A DNA stretch of 64,000 nucleotides from Phytopythium helicoides (lineage: Eukaryota; Oomycota; Peronosporomycetes; Pythiales; Pythiaceae). The notes beneath the pieces were generated by a model. The model had not been told where the DNA came from and made no database searches. It saw nothing but the letters and a program-made list of their open reading frames with translations. Both the position numbers and the translations under genes were made by a program. Below are positions 46,412-57,188 of the stretch, piece after piece. How positions within the stretch are numbered: the first letter of the stretch is position 1; each line of letters begins with the position of its first letter. The stretch is taken from positions 310,001-374,000 of the forward strand of contig JANFNE010000041.1 in assembly GCA_024867545.1 (NCBI GenBank), given 5' to 3'.

Positions 46412-49400
46412 TCAAGCCACGTAAAGAAAACGTGTGGTATCCGTGTCGTGGGGTCGCAGATACTCTTTTTGGATCAGGATCTCGATGTTCTGCTTCATCA
46501 TTGCCGCTGACGGCACAAACTGGTTGTTCAAGATCTCAGCGACCTCGAGGTGTAGCTGCGCCTGTGCAATGTCGCGGCGGGTCTTCATCACGCGTACTAT
46601 TGCTGCCTGTAGCGACATTTTGCGATCTTCTTCGACCTCGCGCGTTGTCGCTTTGGCTACCTTGGGCGTTTCCACTGGCGCACTTGGTGTAGCCTGAACC
46701 GATTGTTACATGTGTTAGCTCCGCGACACGCATGGCACTATTCAAAAGAGCTCTCGTACCGATACGCGTATTTTTTTGTTGACGTATTGGAGGTTGAGAG
46801 CGATCGTTGGGTTGGTGTCGTCACCGCTTTTGAGCAAGATCTTACTCTGCAGCATCCAAGTCAGTTCATCAGTTTACTTACAAAGTAGCGGTGTTATCGC
46901 TACGGAAACCGGACCTTGATTAGGCTTTCCAAGTGATGGCTTTCGTGCTCAGTGAGGTTTACACGCTCCAAAATCGCCCCACGTGCCAATGAGTCGGTTG
47001 TGTTGAACTGCGAACATCACGACATCAATAAGAAGGCGAAACAGGAGTCAAGACCTATTAATCGTACCAGGAGTAGGATAAGCATTTGATAGAAGCTGAG
47101 CGAGAACTCGTATCGCTTGTCGAGGAAATGTGCCTGCACAATTCCATACGAGAGGTGATGGATCCACATCAGCTTTCGCCCTGAACTTCTTTCCGTGTAG
47201 AACTTGGTGAAAAGCGCGACATGTGTCTCCATCTCGGGCGGAAGGACAATTTTTGTCTCTGGGTTTGTACTTGAGATGGGCCAGGCACCTGCTGTCAACA
47301 CATCGCAATGGTACGAGATCGAGTGATGGAACGCAATCGCTGCAGCGTTCAGAGGCGATCCGTTACGTAGGTCCAGATCCTTTTCTTCAAGCCATGCAAC
47401 GAAAGAAGATAGCACTTCCTGCAAAAAAGAGAATCCAACCACAACAACCAGCTTAGCTTATCGAGAGTGGGCCACGAAAACGTAAGTTTGTGCGACACAG
47501 TACCTTGCTCAGCATTTTGTCTTTCAGCATTTTCTGCAGCTTGGACACAAAATCGTGGCCGCAGATATCCCGAAGCTTCTGAATTAGTATGACTTCGAGG
47601 TCATTTGTGACGGCAGATCCTATCATACCACAATGCCAATGACTTATAAGTCGAAGCAAAAGCTGATAATGACTCCCAGAAAGAAGCACCTTTGATCAGC
47701 CGCTTAGCCAAATATTTGGCATAGTACTTCTTGAACACATCTTTGTCATCAATGAGGCAAAACACCACGCCAATGCTGTCAATTTTCTTCTCAAGCTCGC
47801 CCTCCAAGGTATCTGCGCTATGATAGCGTCCTGAAGGGCTCACAGGCGCGTGCCTGGAGGCACCTCTCATCTCTTGTTTCATGACGCAGTGACTGTACTT
47901 TGCCAGAAGATCAGGTAAGCGAGGGTTTGAATTTGCGAACGAACGGCATGCTTGGTCGAGAGCTGAGCGCATAAGCGGATGAAACCCAAAAGCTTCTTTG
48001 ATAAGCTCGAAATATTTGTTGCGGACTTGCACCAAGGCCTCGATGTAGCCTTCTGGGTCCTTGATAGAATCGGTTTGCTCGAATCTGCGTACAACGTCAA
48101 GACCTCTCGCTTCAATATACTTCTTCAAGATGTTCTGCGTGCCAATACAAGTATGGTGTCATGTATTCGATCCTCATCTGCTCGGGAGGGAGTATCAGCG
48201 AAACAAGTACCTTCAATTCAACTAGAGCATTCTCTTTCGGAAGCTCCGAGAAAAGAGAAAAGAGTCGGTGAAGGTCCACAGTCTGGTGATTCATTAGGAA
48301 GCTCTCGACGCTTTCGCAGATCCGGTCTGTGTGCTCCTCAACCAGCACGAGGCAACATGTCTGGCGAGCTTGGCTGACCGTGCTGCCAATGGTAAATGCA
48401 TGTTGTTGTCTCGCGTTAGAAGTAGTTGGATTATGCATATGATATGATCACATTTGCACGTACGAACGATGAAGGCGCAGTTCACACCTCTTCTGCTCCT
48501 GATTGCAGAGCAGTTCAGCATGATGGAGATACTCCGCAATTGAAATGCTGTCAAGAAGCTCGCTTGATAGCGTTGAGTAATACTGAGCAGTATCCTGAGA
48601 AGAAAAGCATCGAGAGAACGTATCAGCTAACACGACACCGTCGAATTATGCACAGATTCTCAAGCACATACATCGAGAAATGGTGCCTCAAACTCTTCTC
48701 GATAGAGACTCATTTGGTCCGACTTGCACATCCCGAGTGAAAAATAAGTCTACAGCGACGAAAGGAGCGTTGCTGTAAGTACAATCCGATAAACGGCACA
48801 CAAACCTAGCACGGCAACAAACCTTTACAGCAGCAGCAACGCTATCACCGTCGCTGAAGTGCTCGGATCGCTCTGTCCGCGCAATGCGGAAGATGTGAAT
48901 AATTGCCTGAAGCAGTCTCTTCTTGAGCTTGGAGAACGCACAGTCGTGCCAAATGTGCAGCGAGAGCTGTATTCACCAAGTCGTCTGTAAGTGGCAATGA
49001 AACCCAATGTATACTACAGGCAGAATGGTAGTAAGCACCTCTGTGACGGGATATACGCCTGGTACCGGCGCCTGGCCGGTCTCGCAGTGAGAATACTTGA
49101 TCCAGTAGCGGTTCTTTCCAAGCACTCAGCTGTCAGCAATATGCTTCCACGATGGATACCACCATACAGATCCCTCAGCCCACCAAATATCTAAACAACT
49201 CCGAGATGTAGGTCGTGCCGGTCGCAAACGCTTCAAATGCAGCGCAGTAGCGCTCCAAGAACTCGGACTCGCCTTCCACAGCATTGAGCTCCTGCAAACT
49301 GCGTGAGTCCCCTTGAATGCGACGATAGCAGGTATTACAATGCCTTCACACCTCCAGGATACTTTCTACTCGAGTCACGAGCAGCGCCCGTAGCCTGAAG

Positions 49401-49732
49401 AAGAGCATCTCAGCCTGCGGCGCTCCCGGGTTGGTGCAGATCTTGTACACGCCTCTGTGTTACAACGCACGCGCAATTACTCTCCCGTTCCCTCATTGAT
49501 GACGCCAACTCGCCGCAGCTCTTCACGCACGAGTACATCTCCATCCATTTGTCGTTGGAGAGCGTCTGCGGAGCGCCCGAGACCAGCGACAGCAGCTGCG
49601 GCTGCATGCCGTCCCAGATCTTGTCGAAGTTGACCTATCGCAGCCGCTCCTACTCGTCAGCGCGCGCCAGAGGCCTCGATCGAACCGCCAGCGACTCCCG
49701 GAGCGCACCGTCGAGCTCTTGAACAGCGACAT
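46412..49732 (-). CDS. Cullin, CUL1-like scaffold of a RING ubiquitin ligase
   Basis: Fifteen exons join in frame to 762 residues, near the CUL1 length of 776. Exons run 49732-49709, 49634-49531, 49454-49352, 49291-49184, 49113-49039, 48966-48823, 48749-48672, 48594-48488, 48382-48211, 48134-47690, 47619-47504, 47418-47068, 47007-46915, 46846-46760, 46693-46412. N-terminal cullin repeats include FDKIWDGM and NDKWMEMYSG. The cullin homology part has DVFKKYYAKYLAKRLI, the RBX1-binding region, and FTKFYTERSSGRKLMWIHHL. The C-terminal winged helix keeps the neddylation site context (EDRKMSLQAAIVRVMKTRRD) and ends YLRPHDTDTTRFLYVA. CUL1 type is the best fit, CUL3 less so. The first exon is only eight codons and its ATG overlaps the ATG of the divergent gene. 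Confidence 0.92.
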
Positions 49733-50647
49733 GGCGCCTGGAGGCCGTCACGGAGCGGGGGAAGCGGCCGAGATCCGCGCGCCGGCCTTTCTCGGCTGGT
49801 TGAAGGTGTCGAGTCGCAGCGTCGGTTTGGCCGTGCGGGGTACGTGGCTGGTTACGCCAACGAAGCGTACCAGGGTACACTTCAATGCGTTCCGCTTCAA
49901 CTTGCAGGTGTCAATGCCGTCCCGATGCGCGGGACGAGACGCAGAACGAGAGCTCCGAGGACTCTTCTCGTCCTTTTCAATCTGCCCAAAGGACTTGTTG
50001 CCATGGCTCGCGTTCCTGGTCCTCCAAGAGCTCCGCCGCCCGAGGCAGCTCCTGCAGCCGACCGCATACGTGCCATGTTGCCAAAGAGCCGACGAGGTCA
50101 TTGGACGCGTCCAACACTGTCGGTGCTTCCAGCTCCAACGGGTCCTGTCTCCTGCAATGACTCGAGGAAGGCTGCTGCTCTGGAGGATCGACTAAACCAC
50201 GTCGAGTTCCACAAGAAGATGCTAGAGGAGCGCATTAATGAGCTCACTGAAGAGAGAGCTGCGCTGCATGTTCGACTCTGCAGCGCATTGAGCTCAAGAA
50301 AAGAAGCCGAAGATGTAGCATATGAAATCGAGCCAGCAAGTGGTGTGAGTGCGTCAAGCGGGAAGGAACGAGTGATTGAGGTCCATGGGTTTGAGAACCA
50401 CGAAAACCACTACTATAACGGACAGGGGTTCAAGAGAACTGCGGATAGTGGAGTGAGTGGCGCATTGGCGATGGGAGACCTCGAAACTAAGCATGCTTTA
50501 CGACGAGCAGTTAAGCTTGAAGATTTCTGCACGCGGAAGCAAACCGGCAATCAAGATACCCGTTGTGTCGAAAAAAGACGTGTGGATACGTTCAAGTCAG
50601 TCCAAGCCCGCAAGGCCAATGCCAAAGCACAAAGGGGCTCCGATTGA
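49731..50647 (+). CDS. Hypothetical coiled-coil protein (model uncertain)
   Basis: The best-supported part is 50160-50300, which encodes a heptad-patterned coiled coil (ALEDRLNHVEFHKKMLEER, INELTEERAALHVRL). Upstream, a start at 49731 followed by a short exon with a strong GTACGTGG donor and a CTTGCAG acceptor (about 49839-49911) joins this frame and gives a Pro/Arg-rich N terminus. Competing choices exist: another frame shows better third-position bias between 49910 and 50120 (SICPKDLLPWLAFLVLQ), and near the 3' end the frame ending at 50717 reads more naturally than that ending at 50647. So at least one further intron is likely. I recognise no family. Confidence 0.4.
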
Positions 50648-50998
50648 TTCCACACAACAACAGGGGCTCGTTCTAAGCCAGTCTGGAAGAAGATCATCCA
50701 ATCCTTCGTTTACATAGCACTTTTGGTAGAAGGTAAGAATTTAATGTTTTCCCGTGCTGCCATTGACATTGACATCTAAGCCAAATCCTTCAAAGAAGTC
50801 GACGCGACCGATTTAGCTTCTCATGAGGATTCCGAAAAGTCTCTTGCAAGCTGCTCGCAGAAATAGCGCTTTTCGCTTCTGCTTCTGTATAAATAGTGAG
50901 TGCTGCATTGACAGAGTTGGCACAACTTGTCTTCATTGAAGAGAAGCTGAGTCAACCTGGCTTCCAACAGCTTTGTATTGCACAAGTCCTCGGCCTGA

Positions 50999-53314
50999 AT
51001 GGAGACTGCTCCTCCACAAAAGCGCTCAGGTAGCGGTGCAGGCAAGCGCAAAGAGCGTAAAGTCCGAGTTGATCTGACGCTATGCAGATATGAAGTGGTC
51101 CGCAAGATTGTTCGAGATCGCGGTTGGACCTCAATAGCCGATGAGAGTGATACACGCGCTGTCAACGCATGCAATCTGCACTGGGTTGATGTCCCTGAAG
51201 TGCAAGGCAAGTTTACATCGTTGCTTCCTTATCAAAAGCTCAATCACTTCCCCGGAATGTCCAACCTGGCGCGTAAGTCGAGGCTGGCGCGTAACTTCGA
51301 GCGACTGCGCAAACTCTTCCCTGATGAGTACGATTTTTGCCCCAAAACTTGGATCCTACCCTTCGACCTGCACGACTTCCAGCAATATTTTAATGCAGAT
51401 GGCGTCAGTGTTCGTCCGTTCATTGTCAAGCCCGACCACTCATGTCAGGGCCGTGGTGTGTTCCTCACACGAAACTTGAACCAGATCAGCAAAAATGACA
51501 TCATGGTTGCGCAACAGTATGTTGCAAGGCCGCTCCTGATTGAAGGGAAGAAATTTGACTTGCGCATTTACGTGCTTGTCGCGTCGTGCGACCCTCTCCG
51601 CGTGTATCTTTTCCAGGACGGCCTCGTGCGCATGTGTACGGCCGATTACGTCGTGCCCAACGATGCTAATCTCGAACAGCGCTTTATGCATCTGACCAAT
51701 TATGCGGTCAATAAACGCGCCTCAAATTTCGAAAAGAATCAGGACGCTGCAGCTGATGGAAGCGGCAGCAAACGCTCACTGCGTTGGTTCTTTTCGTGGC
51801 TTCGCTCGACGCTGGCTGCTGAGGACTCATCATTGTCATCGTCTCCTGATGAGCGTGTTGACAAGTTGTGGAAGCAGATCGGTGATATTTGCCTAAAGGC
51901 TATTCTCACAGTGCAGCCGGTACTGGCTCAGGAGTACCGATCAACTTTCGCTAAGTACCTTCGCCACGCATACTCAGCAGGGCCACCATCTTCAATGACA
52001 TCGGCTCCATTAGTGAACGAGAACCGACCAGCTAGCGCTCAGCCGTCGACAAGCTCGAGCTCTTCTACATCTTGTAATCCAAGCAAGAACTCGTGCTGCT
52101 TTGCACTGCTCGGGATGGACGTACTTGTTGATGAACACCTCAAGCCATGGCTGCTTGAGGTGAATCACCTTCCGAGTTTCGGGTGTGACTCACCTCTTGA
52201 CTGGAACGTCAAGGAGCGGCTCATTTCCCAAACTTTTGACATCATCGGCATTTCTCCTGACGACAAGGAGCGATACGAGGCAGCTCAAGCTCGTAGCACG
52301 CAGCAGCGATTATACGGTGGCGCCTCACGAGAGCCGACCAGTAGTGGCAATTCGGACAATCAGCAAGCAGACCTGCCTCTGATCAAGGGGAAAAGTGGGC
52401 GGCAACTACGACCAGAGACAGATGAACCAGAGTCACCAGCATTGGCTTCTGATGACGGTGATGGAAGCTGGCCAGCTGATGAGCAGAGTCCAACTCGCAA
52501 GAAAACGGAACCATTAGACACTGCTAGTGTCGATTCTTTGAAAGAGGTCCTTGCGAGGTACTACGCCAAAGTGGCTCCTGACCACTCGAAAGATGTGGAG
52601 AAGATCGCAACAAAGTACGTTTATCGGCGGGACGCACTTGAGCGACACCTGATGAAGAAGTATGGTCGTCGACTCGCCGAGTTCGATGACTCGGGGGCTA
52701 TCTCCCACTCGAAGACCAAGTCAAACTGCACGTCGCTAACCAGAGCTGATTGCTCGAAAGACGAGCCTGATCACGCCCATGGAGAAGAAGCTGAGGAGCA
52801 GTTGGTGGACTTTGTGTGCATTTACCCGCCTCCAGGTGCTCCCCAACTCGAGAACAAATATCGGAAAATGTTGGACGCGTCGCAATGTCACATGAACGAG
52901 CTGCAAATGCGCTTCTCGGCGCCGTTGCAGCACCGACGGCAACAAGATGAGGATGGTGGCAACAATTCGTCAGTTCTGCCGCCGATTACCGGCGCAATTC
53001 GTCGCGATCAGCAGGTCGGTCGCGACTGCTTCGGGTTTACAGGCACCGACAAAGCGCGATGGTTGTTAGGGGACCGGGGCGACAAGAAAGCGGCTATTGT
53101 TCCAGGTCCACAGCAAATTGCTGCTGCCCATCGGCTCATGATGGGCCACTCGAGCCAGAAAATGTCGATCAAGCCACCAACGCCGCCGGAAAAAGTGCCA
53201 AGAGCGCGACAGGAGACCTTCAACTACGGAATGCAGTACCGCGACCGACTCGCAACACTCAAGACCAAGCCGACCATAGCGATGGCACAGATATCATTCG
53301 GGTGCTTTGACTGA
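50999..53314 (+). CDS. Tubulin tyrosine ligase-like polyglutamylase (TTLL6/13-type)
   Basis: An intronless frame of 771 residues carries a TTL domain in residues 25-420. Hallmarks are CRYEVVRKIVRDRGW, KLNHFPGMSNLARKSRLARN, FDLHDFQQYF, the ATP-grasp segment KPDHSCQGRGVFLTRN, QQYVARPLLIEGKKFDLRIY, HLTNYAVNK, and LLEVNHLPSFGCDSPLDWNV. A Ser-rich insertion (residues 235-290 and 330-360) interrupts the domain. The C-terminal 350 residues are charged and probably target microtubules. This subgroup adds glutamate side chains to tubulin in cilia, here presumably the flagellar axoneme. The N terminus is Lys/Arg-rich. Confidence 0.93.
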   Translation: METAPPQKRSGSGAGKRKERKVRVDLTLCRYEVVRKIVRDRGWTSIADESDTRAVNACNLHWVDVPEVQGKFTSLLPYQKLNHFPGMSNLARKSRLARNFERLRKLFPDEYDFCPKTWILPFDLHDFQQYFNADGVSVRPFIVKPDHSCQGRGVFLTRNLNQISKNDIMVAQQYVARPLLIEGKKFDLRIYVLVASCDPLRVYLFQDGLVRMCTADYVVPNDANLEQRFMHLTNYAVNKRASNFEKNQDAAADGSGSKRSLRWFFSWLRSTLAAEDSSLSSSPDERVDKLWKQIGDICLKAILTVQPVLAQEYRSTFAKYLRHAYSAGPPSSMTSAPLVNENRPASAQPSTSSSSSTSCNPSKNSCCFALLGMDVLVDEHLKPWLLEVNHLPSFGCDSPLDWNVKERLISQTFDIIGISPDDKERYEAAQARSTQQRLYGGASREPTSSGNSDNQQADLPLIKGKSGRQLRPETDEPESPALASDDGDGSWPADEQSPTRKKTEPLDTASVDSLKEVLARYYAKVAPDHSKDVEKIATKYVYRRDALERHLMKKYGRRLAEFDDSGAISHSKTKSNCTSLTRADCSKDEPDHAHGEEAEEQLVDFVCIYPPPGAPQLENKYRKMLDASQCHMNELQMRFSAPLQHRRQQDEDGGNNSSVLPPITGAIRRDQQVGRDCFGFTGTDKARWLLGDRGDKKAAIVPGPQQIAAAHRLMMGHSSQKMSIKPPTPPEKVPRARQETFNYGMQYRDRLATLKTKPTIAMAQISFGCFD

Positions 53315-53499
53315 ACATGAACAACACACACAAACACACAAAATAGGAAAGAGAACGTCACGAGACGATATTACTATACGTTCCACACGCAAAGCGCAGT
53401 GCCTTGGTGAGGGAGCACACCCGCAATTGATCGACTTCCCCTTGGTCGATCAACTACGGAGGCTTTGCGGATGTCTGACGGGACACACGCAGTGTTGGC

Positions 53500-55503
53500 T
53501 TAAACAACAGAGCTTTTTCGCGATGGATTCGTGCTGCTCTGCGTGCGGTCAATCTCATCCCACGAGCAGCCCACGACCTTCTGCATAAAGTCCTCAGACC
53601 ACTTGCGCGACTTGCGGGTCGACTCGTCAAGAGCTTCCTTCTTGGCACGCTCCTGGAATACGTGGTCACACGTCTTGCATACCCGCTGCTTGCTGGACGG
53701 GTCGTTCTTGTGCGGCCCGCGGTTCATCATGCCTGAGAAGGCTTCCGGAAAGTCCTCCGTCTCGACAGACACGTGCGAGCACGAGCCGCAACAGATACGG
53801 CCGCAGTGGCGGCAGTGGTGGCGGCGCACGCCCACGCCCAGGCGACTGAACTTCTTGGAGCAGAGCATGCAGCTCTTGCGCTCTTCGTTCGGGACCCACA
53901 CGGGTGGATAAGCGATGCGACTGCACAGCTCCCGCACAATCTTGCGGTTGACCTTGTCGAACACCATCTTGCCCTTTTCGTCCTTGGCGTCGAGGCGAGC
54001 ACCGTGGCGAACGAGGCGGTAGGCGATCTCGTAAAAGTTCTGCTCCACAGCCTTGTGTAGCACGTTGCTGTTGCCGAGTGACTGGTTTGGGTCTGACTTG
54101 TGCTGCAACATCATTTCCGTAATGAGAGGATCGTCGCGTTTGGCCGTCAGAATGTGGACGCCCAGCGGCGTCTGGTTGCGTGCATTCACACGGGACACCG
54201 ACGCGCCTTGCTCGAGCAGGAACTTGGTAATTCGGCGAGACTTGGCAGCTGCAAGGTGGAGCGGCGTATTCTGGCGGTTGTCCACTGAGTCAATCAGTAA
54301 CGCACGCGTCTTCTTCTGGCACAGCAGCTTGACCATGTTGAACTGGCCGAAGCGCACCGCAATGTGCAGCGCCGACTGGCCGTGCACTGGGTCGCGCTCC
54401 GTGAATTCCGTGTTGCGGTCTTGCATGCACGCCTTCATCGTGAGCATGTTGCCCGTCTTGACGGCGCGCAGGAAGTTGGACAGCCCCTCTTCGGTGACGC
54501 GCGGCCCAAAGTGCTGCACTGATGCGCGGCTAGTGGTCATCATTTCGCTGGATCGGCTGCTCGACATGAGCGAGCTGCGGCTGCTCATGAGGTCAGCCGG
54601 GTGCAGCGCCGGCGCGAGGCTGTCGCGCTGCAGCGACGTCTGCAGGTCGGCGAGCGTCAGGTCGCTGGGGCGGTACTTGGCCATGGAGTCGCGGCCGGCA
54701 GCGTTCTTGTGGCCGCCGGTCGTGTTCATCATGGACTCGCGGATGTCGAATGTGGACTCTCGCAGCCCGTGGGAGCCGCGCGCCGAGCCCGGCGGCGACG
54801 TGATGGGGCTGGCGGCCACACGCTGCGGCTGGCGGTGCCTGTCGACGGGACTCACGCTGGGGCTCCTGGCGGACTTCTTCTCGAAGGACAGTCGCGTGAT
54901 CTCCGAGTTGCCGCGCGAGTTGCGCGCCTTGCGCAGCTGCACGACCGGCGCGGCGGGCGTGGGGGACGCGCCCGTGTCGACGGCGTGCATGGACTTTGCC
55001 TTTCGCAGCGAGACGGCGGTGGAGGCGGCCGTGGGCGCCCTCACGTTGCGCGCGCTGCCGCCGATGGGCGTGGGCTTGCGCATCTGCGGCTGCGGCGGGA
55101 AGTAGTCCTCGTCGTCGTCATTCTCAGTCGGCGGAGGGCGCACGCGGATGGCCGTGACGGGCGGCGAGGGCACCGCGTGCGCGTCGTCGGCGTCCTCTCC
55201 GCCGCTAGAGCGCGAGTCCGTGCCGCTGGGCGACTCTGGCGCGGTCGAGTAGCCGGACGATGCCTTCTTGAGCAGGCTGGCGGGCATAGCGGGCTGCAGC
55301 GAGCCGCGCGCGGCGCTCATCCATGGCGGGTCGTCCGACACGTCGTCGTCGTCGTCATCGTCGAACGCATCGGCGCTGAAGCGCGTGTGCGCGCCCATGA
55401 GCGAGCCGCGCACCGGCGCCGACAGCGAGCCGCGCACCGGCGGCGCGTGCTCGTTCACCAGGCCCTCGTGGAACGGCATGTAGGTCACGGCGGTCGTCGG
55501 CAT
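53500..55503 (-). CDS. Ankyrin-repeat protein with C-terminal FYVE zinc finger
   Basis: From ATG at 55503 the frame encodes 667 residues. The first 320 are disordered and Ser/Pro/Arg-rich with an Asp run (DAFDDDDDDDVSDD). Four or five ankyrin repeats follow (GQSALHIAVRFGQFNMVKLL, NTPLHLAAAKSRRITKFLLE, NQTPLGVHIL, SNVLHKAVEQNFYEIAYRLV). Near the C terminus is a FYVE finger: CMLCSKKF, then RRHHCRHCGRICCGSCS, and CKTCDHVF, with the basic R-x-HHCR patch that binds phosphatidylinositol 3-phosphate. The WxxD motif is weakened to WVPN. The protein would associate with endosomes. Open frame continues upstream to 55803 with another ATG at 55740, but that stretch holds a promoter-like inverted repeat, so I prefer 55503. 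Confidence 0.88.
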   Translation of the reverse strand: MPTTAVTYMPFHEGLVNEHAPPVRGSLSAPVRGSLMGAHTRFSADAFDDDDDDDVSDDPPWMSAARGSLQPAMPASLLKKASSGYSTAPESPSGTDSRSSGGEDADDAHAVPSPPVTAIRVRPPPTENDDDEDYFPPQPQMRKPTPIGGSARNVRAPTAASTAVSLRKAKSMHAVDTGASPTPAAPVVQLRKARNSRGNSEITRLSFEKKSARSPSVSPVDRHRQPQRVAASPITSPPGSARGSHGLRESTFDIRESMMNTTGGHKNAAGRDSMAKYRPSDLTLADLQTSLQRDSLAPALHPADLMSSRSSLMSSSRSSEMMTTSRASVQHFGPRVTEEGLSNFLRAVKTGNMLTMKACMQDRNTEFTERDPVHGQSALHIAVRFGQFNMVKLLCQKKTRALLIDSVDNRQNTPLHLAAAKSRRITKFLLEQGASVSRVNARNQTPLGVHILTAKRDDPLITEMMLQHKSDPNQSLGNSNVLHKAVEQNFYEIAYRLVRHGARLDAKDEKGKMVFDKVNRKIVRELCSRIAYPPVWVPNEERKSCMLCSKKFSRLGVGVRRHHCRHCGRICCGSCSHVSVETEDFPEAFSGMMNRGPHKNDPSSKQRVCKTCDHVFQERAKKEALDESTRKSRKWSEDFMQKVVGCSWDEIDRTQSSTNPSRKSSVV

Positions 55504-55614
55504 GGCGGCCCCGGCGCCCGTCGGCAAATAAGCGCCGGCGGAAAGCGCTGGGCGTCGCGGCCGCCAGCTGGAGGGAGAAGCGGCGCCCGCTCTTTTCTCC
55601 GCCGGCAACAACTC

Positions 55615-55659
55615 CGACCGTCGTACAGTATATACGCTATTGTACTGTACGGACGGTCG
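55615..55659. repeat. 16 bp inverted repeat upstream of the ankyrin-FYVE gene
   Basis: The left arm 55615-55630 (CGACCGTCGTACAGTA) is the reverse complement of 55643-55659 except for one extra base at 55651; the loop is 12 bases. The inner GTACAGTA/TACTGTAC arms flank an AT-rich TATACGCTAT core. Confidence 0.8.
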
Positions 55660-56781
55660 AGGTTGCAGGGGATGGGCGGGTTGGTCCGGCCACGAGTGTT
55701 CAAGACCTGCCGAGACCGCGACAGAGACGAGGCGGGGCATACTGGCGCCGAGTCGAGGCGAGGACGCCTTTTCATTGTAGGATCGCGGGACAGGAGTCAG
55801 CACGGCGCGCCGCGCGCAACTTCAAAAACGACGATGATTGGGCATTAATGGGGATTGGAGAGATGCGATTGGGAGAAATACACAGGCGAAAAGGAGCAGG
55901 GCGTGACACATGCGGGGAAGTGGACATGGGCCACAACCCGACGCTGTCGGAGCGTCGACACCGACCGAGAGCTGCTTATGACGCAGCGTGGCACGGCGTG
56001 GCACGAGATCGAGGTGATACCTTGCCAGCAGGCGACCATGGAGCGTGTTCGTGCCCGCAGAGAGCTGCCGACGGGACGAGAGGCGCCTCGTCCTCATGGA
56101 CTCAGCTATCTGGAGAGCTGACAGCTATCTACTGCAGTCTGGAGGCATAGAGGCGTTGGGTATAGGCAGCGCCAGGCTGCGCGTCCGCCACGGATGCGAT
56201 TTGATCGCGCCGAGATGTCGGCGGCACGCGAGGCGGGCGCCGGATGTCTGCCAAAGGCTTGAACTGGGATCTAGTCGAGACCACTGTTGGTATCGCCGAA
56301 GCCAGCCGGCTGACCGACTAGCGACCAGTGTCAGCGACTGTGGGATGCTACTCTCGACCGGCGGGCTCGAGTGAACAGGCGAGCAGCTCTCGATCAGCAT
56401 CCGGCGATTCCAAGGATGTGAAGGTACATGTATCAATCATCTTAGGCATAGACTGCTTCCGACGCTTCCAGATACGTGAAGATATCTATCAACCTCATCA
56501 CGGCTAGCTGCGCCGAAAGAGCTGGAGGGTATGGTAATCTTCAGTCGGCCTAAGCACTGGGCTCAAGACCAGTTCATCGCGCTCAAGTAGCGAGATTGGC
56601 GTGCGATAGCGCTGACCATCAGTAGGCTCTATGCGGATCATAGCAAGCACGGCTTGCCGCATAGAGCTTTTGAGCTGCTTCGACAGCGTCTGGCCGTCCG
56701 TGACGACTCACATTTACACGCGCACAGGCGAAATCAGTGTACAAAGTGTATTGGCGCTCTAGCTGGCTTCAAAAGACAGAT
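55660..56781. other. Intergenic stretch without recognised genes
   Basis: Upstream of the FYVE gene lie about 1.1 kb of mixed composition. Small frames exist on both strands, but none has domain or codon support. I see no repeat or RNA gene here. Confidence 0.45.
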
Positions 56782-57042
56782 CTACTGCGAGCTGGCGCGC
56801 GTCTGCTTGGTCTGCAGGAACTCGAGCACCTGCGCGAGCTGCGCCTTGACCTCCTCGTTCATCTGCGCAGCCACCAGGCGTCGCCGTTAGTTTCGCTGCC
56901 CCCGCCACGAGCGCTGAGCCGCGAAGATCGCGCTACGCACCATCAGGTCGGCGCTCTCCGCCTCCTGCTTGCTGTCCACGAACTTCTTGAGCAGCTTGGT
57001 CGCCGCCTTGTCCGTCAGCGGCTTCGTGCTCAGCACCTCCAT
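56782..57042 (-). CDS. Two-exon microprotein of 60 residues
   Basis: Exons 57042-56941 and 56862-56782 join at an ATG-ATG junction to give 60 residues: a start MEVLSTKPLTDKAATKLLKK, a charged middle, and an end EFLQTKQTRASSQ. The donor is GTGCGTAG and the acceptor GCTGCGCAG. Both exons have the strong G/C-ending codon choice of neighbouring genes, and the peptide is almost wholly amphipathic helix. I do not recognise it; a small subunit of a larger complex is plausible. It is divergent from the transporter gene across 146 bp with an inverted CCAAT pair. Confidence 0.6.
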
Positions 57043-57188
57043 CTCGACCCTCGCAACCTCTGAAGTGACTGGCGGTCGGCCGCCTGCACAAACAGAGCGT
57101 TACATGATTGGTTCGATATTCAGCCAATCAGAATGCGAGACATAACCTGCCGAATAGCAACTGTATCTAATCTCACGACTTGGAGATC
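57043..57188. promoter_or_regulatory. Divergent promoter with inverted CCAAT pair
   Basis: ATTGG at 57107-57111 and CCAAT at 57124-57128 face each other across 12 bases, midway between two start codons. Confidence 0.6.

Noticed and set aside
54601..55848. Plus-strand frame of 415 codons over the ankyrin-FYVE gene
   Set aside because: Arg/Gly/Val-rich shadow of the disordered N-terminal half of the FYVE protein.
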